Of a stretch of DNA of 64,000 nt, positions 1-8,828 are shown piece after piece (position 1 is the first letter of the stretch; each line of letters opens with the position of its first letter). This stretch comes from Tahibacter aquaticus. GTDB taxonomy: Bacteria > Pseudomonadota > Gammaproteobacteria > Xanthomonadales > Rhodanobacteraceae. The notes under the pieces were generated by a model. It had not been told where the DNA came from and searched no databases. It was given only the letters and a program-made list of their open reading frames with translations. The stretch spans positions 36,803 through 100,802 of the forward strand of contig NZ_SNZH01000015.1 of assembly GCF_004363655.1 (NCBI RefSeq). The letters run 5' to 3'. The position numbers and the translations under genes were made by a program.

Positions 1-456
1 TCGCTTGGTCCTTCGGAACACGGTCGCCGCAGCTGGGCGAAGATCGTGCGTTCCCGGGTCGACTTGCCGCTGCCGTCGGACGTACACGACGCCCGCTGCA
101 TTCCTGGTTGCTTTTTGCGGCAGGGAGAAGACGAGCTTTTCGGTGGGGACGTGCTTTTTGAGGGCGAGCAGAACAACGACGGCCTTTGGGAGTACCGGGC
201 GACCATGCAAGTCAGCGACGGTGCCGCGATACAGTTCAGCTGCAGCGCCGATGCGAAGGCACGCCTCAAGGACCAAGGGCTGGATCCGGCGTTGTGGCCA
301 GGCTCGGGTGAGCTCGCGGGCCTCGTACGCATAGCACACGCCTTACGCCTGGGACTAAATCCTTTTCCCGAATGGGCTGGTCCGTTGGTTTCGGCCGTGG
401 CGCTCGGCGGCCGCGTGGAAGCGTCGGATCTCCGTCCGGCTCGTCCGCGCTTGTAG
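1..456 (+). CDS. hypothetical protein, 5' end cut by window edge
   Basis: The frame is open from the first base to a TAG at 454-456 (151 residues visible). I treat it as a 5'-partial gene rather than starting at the GTG/ATG-like codon near base 46, because residues 3-55 align with the minus-strand protein at 17061-17543: both share a WAK(I/V)VR motif, LP(L/V)PS, a D(E)ELF-GDVLFEGE segment and, later, an A(R)LK-GLD ... GSG-LAGLVR-AHALR block. The family is not one I recognise; it looks soluble, with no signal peptide or membrane segment in the visible part. The C-terminus diverges from the paralogue. Function unknown. Confidence 0.7.
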   Translation, partial: SLGPSEHGRRSWAKIVRSRVDLPLPSDVHDARCIPGCFLRQGEDELFGGDVLFEGEQNNDGLWEYRATMQVSDGAAIQFSCSADAKARLKDQGLDPALWPGSGELAGLVRIAHALRLGLNPFPEWAGPLVSAVALGGRVEASDLRPARPRL

Positions 457-569
457 AGCAATCACCCGCGATTTAAGCGGCTGACGTTGCGGTGTAGTCT
501 TCTTCCAAGCACCACCCGCGCGCTACCCACCGGACACACGCGCCTACGACCGGCCTACGAATGAAGTGG

Positions 570-1196
570 TCAAATGGCGGTATTCGATTCGTCGTTTCCA
601 TTGATCCAGAAATCAAGCTTCGGGTCGTCGGGATGGATGCTGACGCATTCCGGCAAACGGAACAGGCGGATCGCGAGCACCAGTCCCTCGTCAAGGGGTT
701 CCATCGCCACGGGCGCGTCTTGAGGATTTCCCACCAACAACGAGCTGGGAAGCGGATGCGTTCCACGGCGGCCCAGAAAGAACTCCACGTAGAGCCGGCG
801 GTGGAAAAGTGTGGCGGGCAACGTCAGCGTCAGCGAACGAGCTCCACCCTTGTTGAGATTTCTGCTGCTCGGCGCATATAAGGTCGGCCACCTGGTCAGC
901 ACGGTTGCGATGCGGTAGGGGCGCGCGATGTCGCGGGTAGAGCGCCAAGGAATCGCACCGCTGTCGTGCCCCGATCCGCGCGCATGAAATTCACCGGACG
1001 AGTGGTAGGACATCTTGATTGGCGGATCCCCTCTTGATGGCTTTTGCGCGACGGTCAAGCCGTGTGCCGTATTGGCGTGGGCGGCACCGACCATACGGTC
1101 GAAGCCTGACCAATACAGGTCCGGCCCCCTGCTGATGAACCAGAACGCGGGCCGAACTGTTTCATTGGTCTTGAAAGCAATTCGCAAATGGGCCAT
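570..1196 (-). CDS. hypothetical protein (208 aa)
   Basis: The ATG at 1196 opens a 208-residue frame; the same frame runs upstream only about 20 codons to a TGA and offers no better start. Composition is protein-like (FWFISRGPDLYWSGFDR near the N-terminus, LYVEFFLGRR near residue 140). No signal peptide, membrane segment or known motif is seen. It is the last gene of a minus-strand run that begins with an MBL-fold hydrolase near 5.2 kb, but 127 bp separate it from the HEPN gene, so operon membership is only possible. Function unknown. Confidence 0.5.
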   Translation of the reverse strand: MAHLRIAFKTNETVRPAFWFISRGPDLYWSGFDRMVGAAHANTAHGLTVAQKPSRGDPPIKMSYHSSGEFHARGSGHDSGAIPWRSTRDIARPYRIATVLTRWPTLYAPSSRNLNKGGARSLTLTLPATLFHRRLYVEFFLGRRGTHPLPSSLLVGNPQDAPVAMEPLDEGLVLAIRLFRLPECVSIHPDDPKLDFWINGNDESNTAI

Positions 1197-1323
1197 AGGT
1201 CGAAAGAATCTCGTCGGTATGCGTCGTAGGAAAAGCGATGGCGAATCTGCACAGCCATATCAATGCAACCAGGACTGCGTATTCCAGTGAGTTTGCGCTC
1301 CTGTTATGTCGTTGCGTGCCGAG

Positions 1324-3075
1324 TCAGCTTCCACCAGGTTGCTCAGCGGTAGGCATGCCTGGGTCCACAGGGCGGACCGGCAACAAGAGAGTCCGCCAAG
1401 ATATCGGTCCAGCGCCATCCGGATCTTCTTCTAGTTTCAGCAGCGCCGGTTGCCCCGGATGGTTCTCAACTGCTCGCGCGACTTCGCGTCGACAATCCTC
1501 AAGCTGACCAGCCGCCCGATATCTTTCCGCCAAATCGAGGACGGCGGCGGCCTCCAGCAGGCGCGGCGCTCGAAAGCCGTTCGATTTTCCGCGGCGTTTG
1601 AAGTAGCCGTCCACCGCTCCGCCGTGTTCAGACAACGTCCAAGGCGGTGTCTGGCCGAGGATCACGTGGCAGAACAGTGCCTCTGGACTCGGCGGTCTAA
1701 ACTCTGTGCGAATGAAGGCTTCGACATGGTTGGGGCGCTCGGCTCGGTCCTGTTCTGGAACCAACCCGTTGAACAGTACATGCAGCGCCAAGAACGGCTT
1801 TCTGCGGTTGGGCGTGATCCCGCGCAGGATTTCGTTCGCGCTGCTCAGCACAGCGCGCATGTCCGTGAGCGCCGGCTGATCCGGATTTTGGAGCTGTTCC
1901 GTGATCTGTTCCAATAGGCCTTCGAGCTTCTTGTGCCCTTGGTCGGCTATTCCGTCGCCCACGTTGCCCACCCAGTATTCGGCGGCCAGTGGTAGCAAAG
2001 CGATCCCATCCCGTTCCAGGTGGTAAGGGTATGGCTCCACTTCGACGGTAATCTGTCGTTGCACGAACGTGATGATGGTGTGGCGCATGAGGCGCGCCAG
2101 TCCGGATGTCGTAAAAAAAACGGATCGATCGTTTACGGTTTGCTCCCCCACCAGATCGCCGAAGGCAAGGATGTGCGGAAGTCGCTTGAGCGCATGTACG
2201 TACTCGGATCGCGCGGTGTAGGCGTTCTTCAATCCTTCCTGCAGATCGTTCTTCGCCAGCGGGTTGGATACACCGAGCGCTTCTTCACGGAAGAAGGCCG
2301 GCGTGGTGTGGGCGCAGCAGAACTCCCTGAAGCGCCGGCCTAAGGACGTGTGCTCGACGCCAAGCAAAGCGTTCCGGACACGCTCGGCAGTCTCCTCCGG
2401 AGTACCTTCAAGTGCCTTGTCGACCGCTCGGCGTTTGCGATCGTCGTACGAAGCCCAATCGGGTTCGTGGCCGTCGAATTCCTGCGCCAGCGATTCGACC
2501 GCTGCCACCATCAACGTGTACGCGAGCTCAATGTCATCGGCGAGCCTGTGTATGGCGTTGACGTAGGTTCGGATGGCCCGCATTGATCCAAGGAATTGTT
2601 TTCGCTTGAGCCCAATAAGCTGTTTGGTGAATGCCACCAGGAAATCAAGTTCGCTTGTTTGACAATACACTTCTCTGTCGAAAAACCTTCGTAAAAATTT
2701 TCCGGGCGGGACACGCGTAGACACGCCGGGCCTGCCAATGGTGAGTCGATCAACAAGGCCGTAATCTGGGCTACACATGCAGTTCAGTGCAAAAGAAACC
2801 ACGGCCGAAAAATCCAGAACATAGGGCGCCGCAGTGCTTGAAATTAGAACGGTACGTCCGTTCTCTTCGGCCTCGATCTTTTCGACGAATTCATAGGCAA
2901 CTGCCTTAACCCGGTCGATACCGGCTTCCGACGGTAAGAGGCAGCCTATCGCCGTTTCTACGCGATCCACATCGTAGCCGAGATTCGCGTTTGTATAGAG
3001 CACTCCTCTCAGTTTATTCGTCCGGATCGGAGCGCGCGTAAACAGCTTACCGGTAGCGATCTGTAGCACAGTCAA
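1324..3075 (-). CDS. large HEPN-domain protein (Apea-like), putative defence RNase
   Basis: This 583-residue protein begins at a TTG (3073-3075); the nearest in-frame stop is only two codons upstream, so no earlier start exists. The N-terminal half (LQIATGKLFTR, LRGVLYTN) and the all-helical middle resemble large Apea-like HEPN proteins. Residues 289-294 read RSEYVH, matching the R-x4-H signature of HEPN ribonucleases, in a context (YTARSEYVHAL) typical of that helix. The C-terminal ~200 residues are helical and repeat-like. HEPN proteins commonly act as RNA-cleaving effectors in toxin-antitoxin and anti-phage systems. It is co-directional with the upstream membrane and MBL genes, and I infer a common defence role. 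Substrate and activity are unproven. Confidence 0.7.
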   Translation of the reverse strand: MTVLQIATGKLFTRAPIRTNKLRGVLYTNANLGYDVDRVETAIGCLLPSEAGIDRVKAVAYEFVEKIEAEENGRTVLISSTAAPYVLDFSAVVSFALNCMCSPDYGLVDRLTIGRPGVSTRVPPGKFLRRFFDREVYCQTSELDFLVAFTKQLIGLKRKQFLGSMRAIRTYVNAIHRLADDIELAYTLMVAAVESLAQEFDGHEPDWASYDDRKRRAVDKALEGTPEETAERVRNALLGVEHTSLGRRFREFCCAHTTPAFFREEALGVSNPLAKNDLQEGLKNAYTARSEYVHALKRLPHILAFGDLVGEQTVNDRSVFFTTSGLARLMRHTIITFVQRQITVEVEPYPYHLERDGIALLPLAAEYWVGNVGDGIADQGHKKLEGLLEQITEQLQNPDQPALTDMRAVLSSANEILRGITPNRRKPFLALHVLFNGLVPEQDRAERPNHVEAFIRTEFRPPSPEALFCHVILGQTPPWTLSEHGGAVDGYFKRRGKSNGFRAPRLLEAAAVLDLAERYRAAGQLEDCRREVARAVENHPGQPALLKLEEDPDGAGPISWRTLLLPVRPVDPGMPTAEQPGGS

Positions 3076-3078
3076 TCC

Positions 3079-3278
3079 TCAGAGGTTCCGAATTCGAACG
3101 AAAGGGCAATGCGGCAAGACGACGGATAATCCGATGTGTAGGCTGGCGTGGTGTCTCGAAGTGGCATTGAACACGTGAATCGGATCGTGGATCGCGGCTG
3201 CCCGGTATACCAAAGCCGCTGTGTACATTGGCGATGAAGAGTCGGGAGTTCCGCCGAGCAGTCCAGGTAGCAGCGCAA
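3079..3278 (-). other. spacer between membrane-protein and HEPN genes, with weak small frames
   Basis: About 200 bp separate the two genes. A 49-codon minus-strand frame (ATG at 3228, TGA at 3079-3081) is in the same frame as the HEPN gene and ends two codons before its TTG. A second, overlapping frame starts at a TTG at 3278 and ends in a TTGA overlap with the HEPN start. Neither is recognisable; either could be a leader peptide that couples translation into the HEPN gene, or chance. Confidence 0.25.
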
Positions 3279-4130
3279 TCAGACCGGCTGGTCGTTTGAC
3301 TTCGCGGTTGGGTCGGTTTTCATTTGAAGTCCATTTTGGGTTGTTCGACGAGCCGGCAAGGAATCAAGACATTCCAGCAGCCGCTCGGCGTAGGCGTAGC
3401 CAACCCGTCGGACTGCCGATTCCGTGAAATGGAAGAGCCAGAAGCAAAGCATCAGCGCGGAGATCAGAAAGGTGAGTGCGGCGGGAAGTCCAGGGCTCAA
3501 CAGCCGATCCGCTGAGAAAAACCAGGGAGCAAGGTTGATCGCGCCGGACAGAAGGAGCGCAAAAGCCACTCCGGCGAACGACGTTGAAATTCCGATCGGC
3601 TTTACGCCGAGCATGTTCCTGTTGAACCCGTAGGAAATGTTCTCTTTGAAAAGCATCGATCTGTTCGACCGCGTCCGTCGCCGCAGCTCGCGGCATACGG
3701 CCTCGTAGGCTTCGTCGGCCGCTTTTGGATCCGAGGCTTCGTCGTCCACCGTGGGCATGATGATGCCGAGCTTCGAACGAGCCAGTTGGTGGTAGCGCTC
3801 TTTCGTGATCCGATCGAGGTGGGAATCGCGGTGCCGCAAACACAGAATGGAAGGAAGGCCTCCCCATTGGCGTACCAGTCGTTCTTCGGCAGCCTTGCCC
3901 CTCGTTCGAGCAACGTTCGCCAGGACGTAGAGCGCGCCGCAGCCGCACAACAGAGAGGACAGTGCCGTCAGAAGTGGATACCGGGGGCCGTACAGTACGA
4001 GCAGGCCGACCAGCACCGGAAGAACGGCCAACAGGCCGGGCATCAGCCTCGCTTTCCGTTCGTAGGGATCCGTGAATTCTTTGAAGAATTTTCCAATGGA
4101 CTTCAAATCGGATAGGCCCGTCTCGCTCAC
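3279..4130 (-). CDS. four-TM membrane protein paired with an MBL hydrolase
   Basis: The 283-residue protein has two hydrophobic hairpins, at about residues 30-72 and 180-235, separated by a charged cytosolic-looking loop with a QWGGLPS motif (88-94) and a basic, helical stretch. Its ATG overlaps the stop of the MBL gene as ATGA (4127-4130), so the two are probably translated together. The layout, paired TM helices around a soluble linker beside an enzyme gene, recalls small membrane effectors of bacterial conflict systems, but I cannot assign a named family. I infer a membrane effector or sensor whose signal or partner is handled by the MBL protein. Confidence 0.7.
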   Translation of the reverse strand: MSETGLSDLKSIGKFFKEFTDPYERKARLMPGLLAVLPVLVGLLVLYGPRYPLLTALSSLLCGCGALYVLANVARTRGKAAEERLVRQWGGLPSILCLRHRDSHLDRITKERYHQLARSKLGIIMPTVDDEASDPKAADEAYEAVCRELRRRTRSNRSMLFKENISYGFNRNMLGVKPIGISTSFAGVAFALLLSGAINLAPWFFSADRLLSPGLPAALTFLISALMLCFWLFHFTESAVRRVGYAYAERLLECLDSLPARRTTQNGLQMKTDPTAKSNDQPV

Positions 4131-5197
4131 TCTTCCATCTCCGTGGGGTAGTCCGCCTGGGGGATGCTGGTCCAGCCAGGGCGGCTGATGCCGCGGGACC
4201 AGTGGACCGGTTTCCCTTCTGTCTCGGAAAAATGAGCGCCGCGGTGGAGAAAGGCGCGCTTGACGACTTTTCGAGGATGGTCCTTGTCTTCCTTCGCGGA
4301 ACTGCAGATGGCCGAGAAAAGGGTGTTGGCGGGCATGCTGTCGAACTTGGGGCCGAGCAGCGCGTCCAGTATTTCGCTGCTCACGTTGTGGCGTCCGCCG
4401 TGGTGGGGCACCTGAACCATCTTCAAGCCCGGCAGGTTTAGTCCGACCATCGGCGCGTAGGCGATGGTCTCGGTCAGTGCTTCACGGCCGGCGTCTCCGG
4501 TGAGGAGGATGGGCTCACCGCCGAAGTTGAGGTATTGGACGAGGCTCATCTCGTTTTCGGAGCTTGTGCCGTCGGCCGGGAAACGTTCCTCGCCCCAGGC
4601 CGCTGCAATGAAGTTCTTCGCCGCCTCCACGAGGTTCCGCAGCAGCGAGAATCGCGCCGAACCCTCGGCTTTCGCGGCTTCAGGCGTCTTTTGGGAAGCC
4701 ACAATGAGATCGAGGTACCGGGTCCTGGACGGGGCCATCACCATGAACGATCCGATCGCCGCCCCTTGAAACGCGTCGCTGATCGGGATTCCGCGCCTCA
4801 ACGCGATGTCCTCCAGTTCCACCACCGCCGCATACACCTCCCTCAGCTTCCGATAGAGCGCAGAAGCCGACGTGTAGGTTTCGAAACGGGCGAGCAGTTC
4901 TTCGGCGTACAACCACGGCCGGTTCATGTAGAGGCAACCGACGTCGTAGGTTTCCAAAATCTTCCTCAGCCCGTTCGCGTGATCCCGATCGGAATGCGTC
5001 AACACGACCGCGTCGATGAAGGTTGGTGCGCCGTAGTACGTCTTCAGGTGTTCTATGATTTGATCGCTGGTTCCAAGATACCCACCGTCCACGATGTGGA
5101 TTCTCGTGATCCCGCCGATAGAGTAGCGGAGGGTGATGGCGTCGCCGCTCTTGGCGGTTTCTACGCCCAGAAAATCGATTTCGAAGTAGTCGGTCAT
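4127..5197 (-). CDS. metallo-beta-lactamase-fold hydrolase (ComEC/Rec2-like MBL domain)
   Basis: I start at the ATG at 5197 (356 aa), with a GAGAG purine run upstream; the frame stays open another 92 codons, but that extension is low-complexity and overlaps the arsR promoter and start. The metal site is visible: HSDRDH at residues 68-73 (HxDxDH), LLTGDAG at 231-237 supplying the bridging Asp, and HHGG at 265-268. This pattern is that of the stand-alone ComEC/Rec2-type MBL family, soluble phosphodiesterase-like enzymes with two zinc or manganese ions. No signal peptide or TM segments are seen. It is translationally coupled to the following membrane protein. Substrate unknown; a nucleic acid or nucleotide is the family expectation. 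Confidence 0.8.
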   Translation of the reverse strand: MTDYFEIDFLGVETAKSGDAITLRYSIGGITRIHIVDGGYLGTSDQIIEHLKTYYGAPTFIDAVVLTHSDRDHANGLRKILETYDVGCLYMNRPWLYAEELLARFETYTSASALYRKLREVYAAVVELEDIALRRGIPISDAFQGAAIGSFMVMAPSRTRYLDLIVASQKTPEAAKAEGSARFSLLRNLVEAAKNFIAAAWGEERFPADGTSSENEMSLVQYLNFGGEPILLTGDAGREALTETIAYAPMVGLNLPGLKMVQVPHHGGRHNVSSEILDALLGPKFDSMPANTLFSAICSSAKEDKDHPRKVVKRAFLHRGAHFSETEGKPVHWSRGISRPGWTSIPQADYPTEMEE

Positions 5198-5437
5198 TTT
5201 CTCTCGCTCTAGGACGGCTTGCCGCCGTCCGGCTAGCGGGCGGACGGGACTGCCTGCGGGAATCGGCGGCGCGATCGGTGGACGGATGTCCGCTCTGTCT
5301 GACGTCAGTGCATCGGATCTCTCAGCGCCCTTCGCGCGAGCATGGTCTGACGCCTTCAGCTTGGCATCGGTGCTTTTCCTGCAGATGCGTCGGATTTTTC
5401 CGATGCGCGGTTCGGTCGCCACCGGCGGCAGCCCCGC

Positions 5438-5466
5438 TTGCACGTTTTTGTTATTTCCAGAATAAT
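5438..5466 (+). promoter_or_regulatory. arsR promoter with overlapping palindromic operator
   Basis: A -35 TTGCAC (5438-5443) and a -10 AATAAT (5461-5466) are spaced by 17 bp. The perfect inverted repeat TTATT-N5-AATAA (5451-5465) overlaps the -10, as expected for an autorepressing ArsR site. Only 6 nt separate the -10 from the arsR ATG, so the transcript probably starts at or next to the start codon (leaderless). Confidence 0.6.
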
Positions 5467-5472
5467 CGAACA

Positions 5473-5832
5473 ATGGAAACGAAAGCTGCTCTTAAAGCCC
5501 TGTCCGCGCTGGCCCACGACACGCGTCTGGCCGTCTACCGCTACCTGGTCGAGGTGGGGCCGGAGGGCGTCCACGCGGGCGCCATCGCGGAACGCCTGGG
5601 GTTGCCCGGCGCGACGCTGTCCTTTCACCTGAAAGAGCTCAGCCACGCCGAGCTGGTGGAGAGCCAGCAGGAAGGGCGCTTCGTCCGGTACATCGCCAAC
5701 CTGACGACGGTTCAAGCGATGGTCGCCTACCTGACCGAAACGTGCTGCGGGGGGCGGCCGGAAATGTGCGTGCCCGTCGCGACGCCGCTGCCTCTGCCCA
5801 TGGTGAAGCGGAAGCCCGCGCGGCCCCAATGA
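5473..5832 (+). CDS. arsR: ArsR-family arsenic-responsive repressor
   Basis: A 119-residue winged-helix repressor of the SmtB/ArsR family. The HTH lies at about residues 33-60 (IAERLGLPGATLSFHLKEL). Cysteines 91, 92 and 99 (TCCGG ... MC) form a C-terminal As(III)/Sb(III) site of the type in which a vicinal pair plus a third Cys release DNA on metalloid binding. It is first in a tight rightward operon with arsC, gapdh and arsJ, and a palindrome sits on its promoter. The ATG at 5473 was chosen because it follows the promoter directly and gives the normal family length; the frame remains open upstream without similarity. Confidence 0.9.
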   Translation: METKAALKALSALAHDTRLAVYRYLVEVGPEGVHAGAIAERLGLPGATLSFHLKELSHAELVESQQEGRFVRYIANLTTVQAMVAYLTETCCGGRPEMCVPVATPLPLPMVKRKPARPQ

Positions 5833-5919
5833 GCGCCGCTGCGGCCCGCGCCCGCCGGCTCCGTTTCCGCGCGCCGGCGTAGAAACGCACCAACCCCGAG
5901 AACGGTTCCGGAGACCTCC

Positions 5920-6432
5920 ATGCATCCGACCTACCGCGTGCTGTATGTGTGTACCGGCAACTCCGCCCGCAGCATCCTGGCGGAAGCCCTGACCCGCCAC
6001 CTGAGCGGCGGTCGCTTCGAGGCGTTCAGTGGAGGCGCCCACCCTCGCGGCGAGGTGCACCCGCTGGCGCTGGAGCTGCTCCGCAGCAACGACCTGCTGA
6101 CGGAAGGGCTGCGCAGCAAGAGCTGGAACGAGTTCGCCGCACCCGGCGCGCCGCCGATGGACTTCGTCATCACCGTGTGCGATCGCGCCGCCGGCGAGTC
6201 CTGCCCGGTGTGGCCCGGTCGGCCCATCACCGCGCAGTGGAGCGTTCCCGATCCGGCAGCGGTCGGCGGTTCTTCGCTGGCGCAGAAGGCCGCGTTTCGG
6301 GAAACCCTGTTCCTCTTGCAGCATCGCATTTCGCTGCTGACGGAACTGAAGGCCGAATCGCTGGATCGGTTGGCCCTGCGCACGCGCCTGGGCGAGTTCC
6401 CGATTGCGCCTACCGGTACGGCGGCGCCGTGA
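5920..6432 (+). CDS. arsC: arsenate reductase, low-molecular-weight phosphatase type
   Basis: Reduces arsenate to arsenite in the cytosol. The 170-residue protein has the P-loop CTGNSAR (Cys11-x5-Arg17) of the LMW protein tyrosine phosphatase fold, Cys87 and Cys95 placed to relay the disulfide as in thioredoxin-coupled ArsC enzymes, and a VPDPA motif carrying the general acid. The C-terminal ~20 residues extend past the fold. It sits 87 bp after arsR and 51 bp before the GAPDH gene. Because the operon also carries the GAPDH/ArsJ route, arsenate is handled in two ways; no arsenite pump of the ArsB or Acr3 kind was found in the window. Confidence 0.92.
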   Translation: MHPTYRVLYVCTGNSARSILAEALTRHLSGGRFEAFSGGAHPRGEVHPLALELLRSNDLLTEGLRSKSWNEFAAPGAPPMDFVITVCDRAAGESCPVWPGRPITAQWSVPDPAAVGGSSLAQKAAFRETLFLLQHRISLLTELKAESLDRLALRTRLGEFPIAPTGTAAP

Positions 6433-6483
6433 ACGGACCCGCGTCCGCACCTCTCCTTTCGATCTGCTGAGAAACGAAACGCC

Positions 6484-7491
6484 ATGACAATTCGCGTCGG
6501 CATCAACGGGTTTGGCCGCATGGGCCGCCTGACCCTCCGCGCCGCCTGGGATTCCCCCGATTTCACGTTCGTGCGCGTCAACGATCCGGGCGGCGACGTC
6601 GCCACGTTCGCGCACCTGCTCAACTTCGATTCGATCCACGGCCGCTGGGCGCACGAAGCGCGCGCGGACGGCGAGGCCCTCGTCGTCGGCGGGCGGCGCA
6701 TCCCGCTCACGCGGAACACCGGCATCGCCGACACCGATTGGTCCGACTGCGACGTCGTCGTCGAAGCCTCCGGAAAATTCCGCAAGTCCGCGGTGCTGCG
6801 TCCGTATCTGGACCAGGGCGTGAAGCGCGTGGTGATCACGGCGCCGGTGAAAGAAGCCGGGGTGCTCGACTGCGTGGTGGGCGTCAACCACGACCGCTTC
6901 GATCCGGCCGTCCACCGCCTCATCACCGCCGCCTCGTGCACCACGAACTGCCTCGCACCAGTCGTGAAGGTGATCCACGAGAACCTGCGCATCCGACACG
7001 GCAGCCTGACGACCATCCACAGCCTGACCAACACGCAAGTCATCGTGGACGCGCCGCACAAGGACCTGCGACGCGCGCGGGCGTGCGGGTCCAGCCTCAT
7101 CCCGACGTCGACCGGTTCGGCCACCGCCATCGCCCAAATCTTTCCGGAACTGAAAGGCCGCTTGAACGGGCACGCCGTGCGCGTGCCGCTGACCAACGCG
7201 TCGCTCACGGACTGCGTGTTCGAGGTCGAGCAACCGACGACGGTGGAAGAAGTGAACGCGCTGCTGAAGGCCGCGGCCGACGGACCGCTGCGCGGCATCC
7301 TCGGCTACGAAGAACGCCCGCTGGTGTCCATCGACTTCCTGGGCGATCCGCGCTCTGGCATCGTGGATGCATTGTCCACAATGGTGGTCAACGGCACGCA
7401 CGTCAAAATCTACGCGTGGTACGACAACGAGTGGGGCTACGTGAACCGCACGGCCGAGCTGGTCCGCTTGGTCGGTGCGGGCGATCGGTAA
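6484..7491 (+). CDS. arsenic-associated glyceraldehyde-3-phosphate dehydrogenase
   Basis: A full-length type I GAPDH (335 aa). The NAD-binding motif GINGFGRMG is at residues 6-14, the catalytic Cys152 in SCTTN, and the partner His179 in TTIHS; YDNEWGY lies near the C-terminus. Next to arsJ this enzyme is known to use arsenate in place of phosphate, making the unstable 1-arseno-3-phosphoglycerate. Its stop is 5 nt from the arsJ start, so the two are tightly coupled. It is unlikely to be the housekeeping glycolytic copy because of the ars context. Cytosolic. Confidence 0.9.
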   Translation: MTIRVGINGFGRMGRLTLRAAWDSPDFTFVRVNDPGGDVATFAHLLNFDSIHGRWAHEARADGEALVVGGRRIPLTRNTGIADTDWSDCDVVVEASGKFRKSAVLRPYLDQGVKRVVITAPVKEAGVLDCVVGVNHDRFDPAVHRLITAASCTTNCLAPVVKVIHENLRIRHGSLTTIHSLTNTQVIVDAPHKDLRRARACGSSLIPTSTGSATAIAQIFPELKGRLNGHAVRVPLTNASLTDCVFEVEQPTTVEEVNALLKAAADGPLRGILGYEERPLVSIDFLGDPRSGIVDALSTMVVNGTHVKIYAWYDNEWGYVNRTAELVRLVGAGDR

Positions 7492-7496
7492 ATCCA

Positions 7497-8741
7497 ATGG
7501 CGTCCAGCTCAGCCGCGGTCCGCCAGTATTTCCTGATCACCGGGAACTACTGGGCGTTCACCCTGACGGACGGCGCGTTGCGCATGCTGGTGGTGCTCCA
7601 CTTCCACCAGTTGGGCTACTCCCCCCTGCAGGTGGCGCTGCTGTTCCTGTTCTACGAACTCTTCGGCGTGATCACCAACCTGGTGGGCGGCTGGCTCGGC
7701 GCGCGCATCGGCTTGAACCGCACGATGAACCTTGGTTTGGCGTTGCAGGTCGTGGCGCTGGCCATGCTGACCGTTCCGGCCGCCGCGCTCGCCGTTCCGT
7801 GGGTGATGGCCGCTCAGGCGCTATCGGGCGTCGCCAAAGATCTGAACAAAATGAGCGCCAAGAGCAGCATCAAGCTGCTCGTGCCGGGCGACCAGGGGAG
7901 CGCGCTGTACCGGTGGATCGCCGCGCTGACCGGCTCGAAGAACGCGCTCAAGGGCGTGGGCTTTTTTCTCGGCGGGGCGCTCCTGACCGCGCTCGGCTTC
8001 CGCGCGGCGCTGGCCGGCATGGCGCTCGCCTTGGTCGCTGTGTGGCTGGCCAGTGTGGCCCTTCTGCAACGCGACCTCGGCAAGGCGAAGAACAAGCCGA
8101 AGTTCCGCGATCTCTTTTCCAAGAGCCGCGCCGTCAACGTGCTGTCCGCGGCCCGCCTGTTTCTGTTCGGCGCCCGCGACGTGTGGTTCGTGGTGGCCCT
8201 GCCGGTTTTTCTGGCGACGGCTTTGCACTGGAGCGACTGGGCCGTTGGTGCCTTCCTCGCCTGCTGGGTCATCGGCTACGGCGCCGTGCAGTCGGTTGCC
8301 CCGTACTTCACGGGTCGGCGCAGCGGCCACCCTCCCGACGGCGCGCACGCGTTTGCATGGGCCTCGGCGTTGGCGGCGGCGCCAGCCGCCATGGCGGTGC
8401 TGCTGGGCTTCGCGGTCGATGCCACCGCGGTGCTCGTCGTCGGGCTGGCCGTCTTCGGCGTGCTGTTCGCTGTGAATTCGTCGCTGCACAGCTACCTCAT
8501 CGTGAGCTACGCCAGCGAGGACGGCGTGTCCCTCGACGTCGGGTTCTACTACATGGCCAACGCGCTCGGTCGCTTGCTGGGAACGGTGCTGTCCGGTGCG
8601 GTGTTCCAGGCCGGTGGCCTCGTCCCGTGCCTGTGGATCGCCGCGGCATTGGTCGCGCTGGCTGCCGCGATTTCGCTGGCGTTGCCGAAGCATCCGCCGT
8701 CGGCGCTCGTACCGATCGGGGGCGGTGCGCACGACGGCTGA
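7497..8741 (+). CDS. arsJ: ArsJ organoarsenical efflux permease (MFS)
   Basis: A 414-residue inner-membrane MFS protein with about 11-12 hydrophobic segments. The N-terminal pattern YFLITGNYWAFTLTDGALRM and the adjacent LFLFYELFGVITN helix are characteristic of ArsJ. It exports 1-arseno-3-phosphoglycerate made by the preceding GAPDH; the product hydrolyses outside, giving net arsenate extrusion. The ATG is 6 nt downstream of the gapdh stop. The GAPDH frame overlapping it gives no reason to place the start earlier. It ends the recognisable arsR-arsC-gapdh-arsJ operon; 87 bp then separate it from two unknown genes on the same strand. Confidence 0.9.
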   Translation: MASSSAAVRQYFLITGNYWAFTLTDGALRMLVVLHFHQLGYSPLQVALLFLFYELFGVITNLVGGWLGARIGLNRTMNLGLALQVVALAMLTVPAAALAVPWVMAAQALSGVAKDLNKMSAKSSIKLLVPGDQGSALYRWIAALTGSKNALKGVGFFLGGALLTALGFRAALAGMALALVAVWLASVALLQRDLGKAKNKPKFRDLFSKSRAVNVLSAARLFLFGARDVWFVVALPVFLATALHWSDWAVGAFLACWVIGYGAVQSVAPYFTGRRSGHPPDGAHAFAWASALAAAPAAMAVLLGFAVDATAVLVVGLAVFGVLFAVNSSLHSYLIVSYASEDGVSLDVGFYYMANALGRLLGTVLSGAVFQAGGLVPCLWIAAALVALAAAISLALPKHPPSALVPIGGGAHDG

Positions 8742-8828
8742 GGAACCCGCGGCCCAGCGGCGGCCGCCGGCGGTGGGAGTTCCTCCGCTGTGGGCGCAGA
8801 ATGCCCCAGCGAGTCTCGGGAGCTGCCA

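Noticed and set aside
5198..5473. 92-codon N-terminal extension of the MBL protein
   Set aside because: It overlaps the arsR promoter region, is low in structure, and a start with a purine run exists at 5197, just before the conserved domain.
5356..7497. 713-codon open frame antisense to arsR, arsC and gapdh
   Set aside because: All three sense genes are recognisable families; the antisense product is Arg/Gln/His-rich without motifs.
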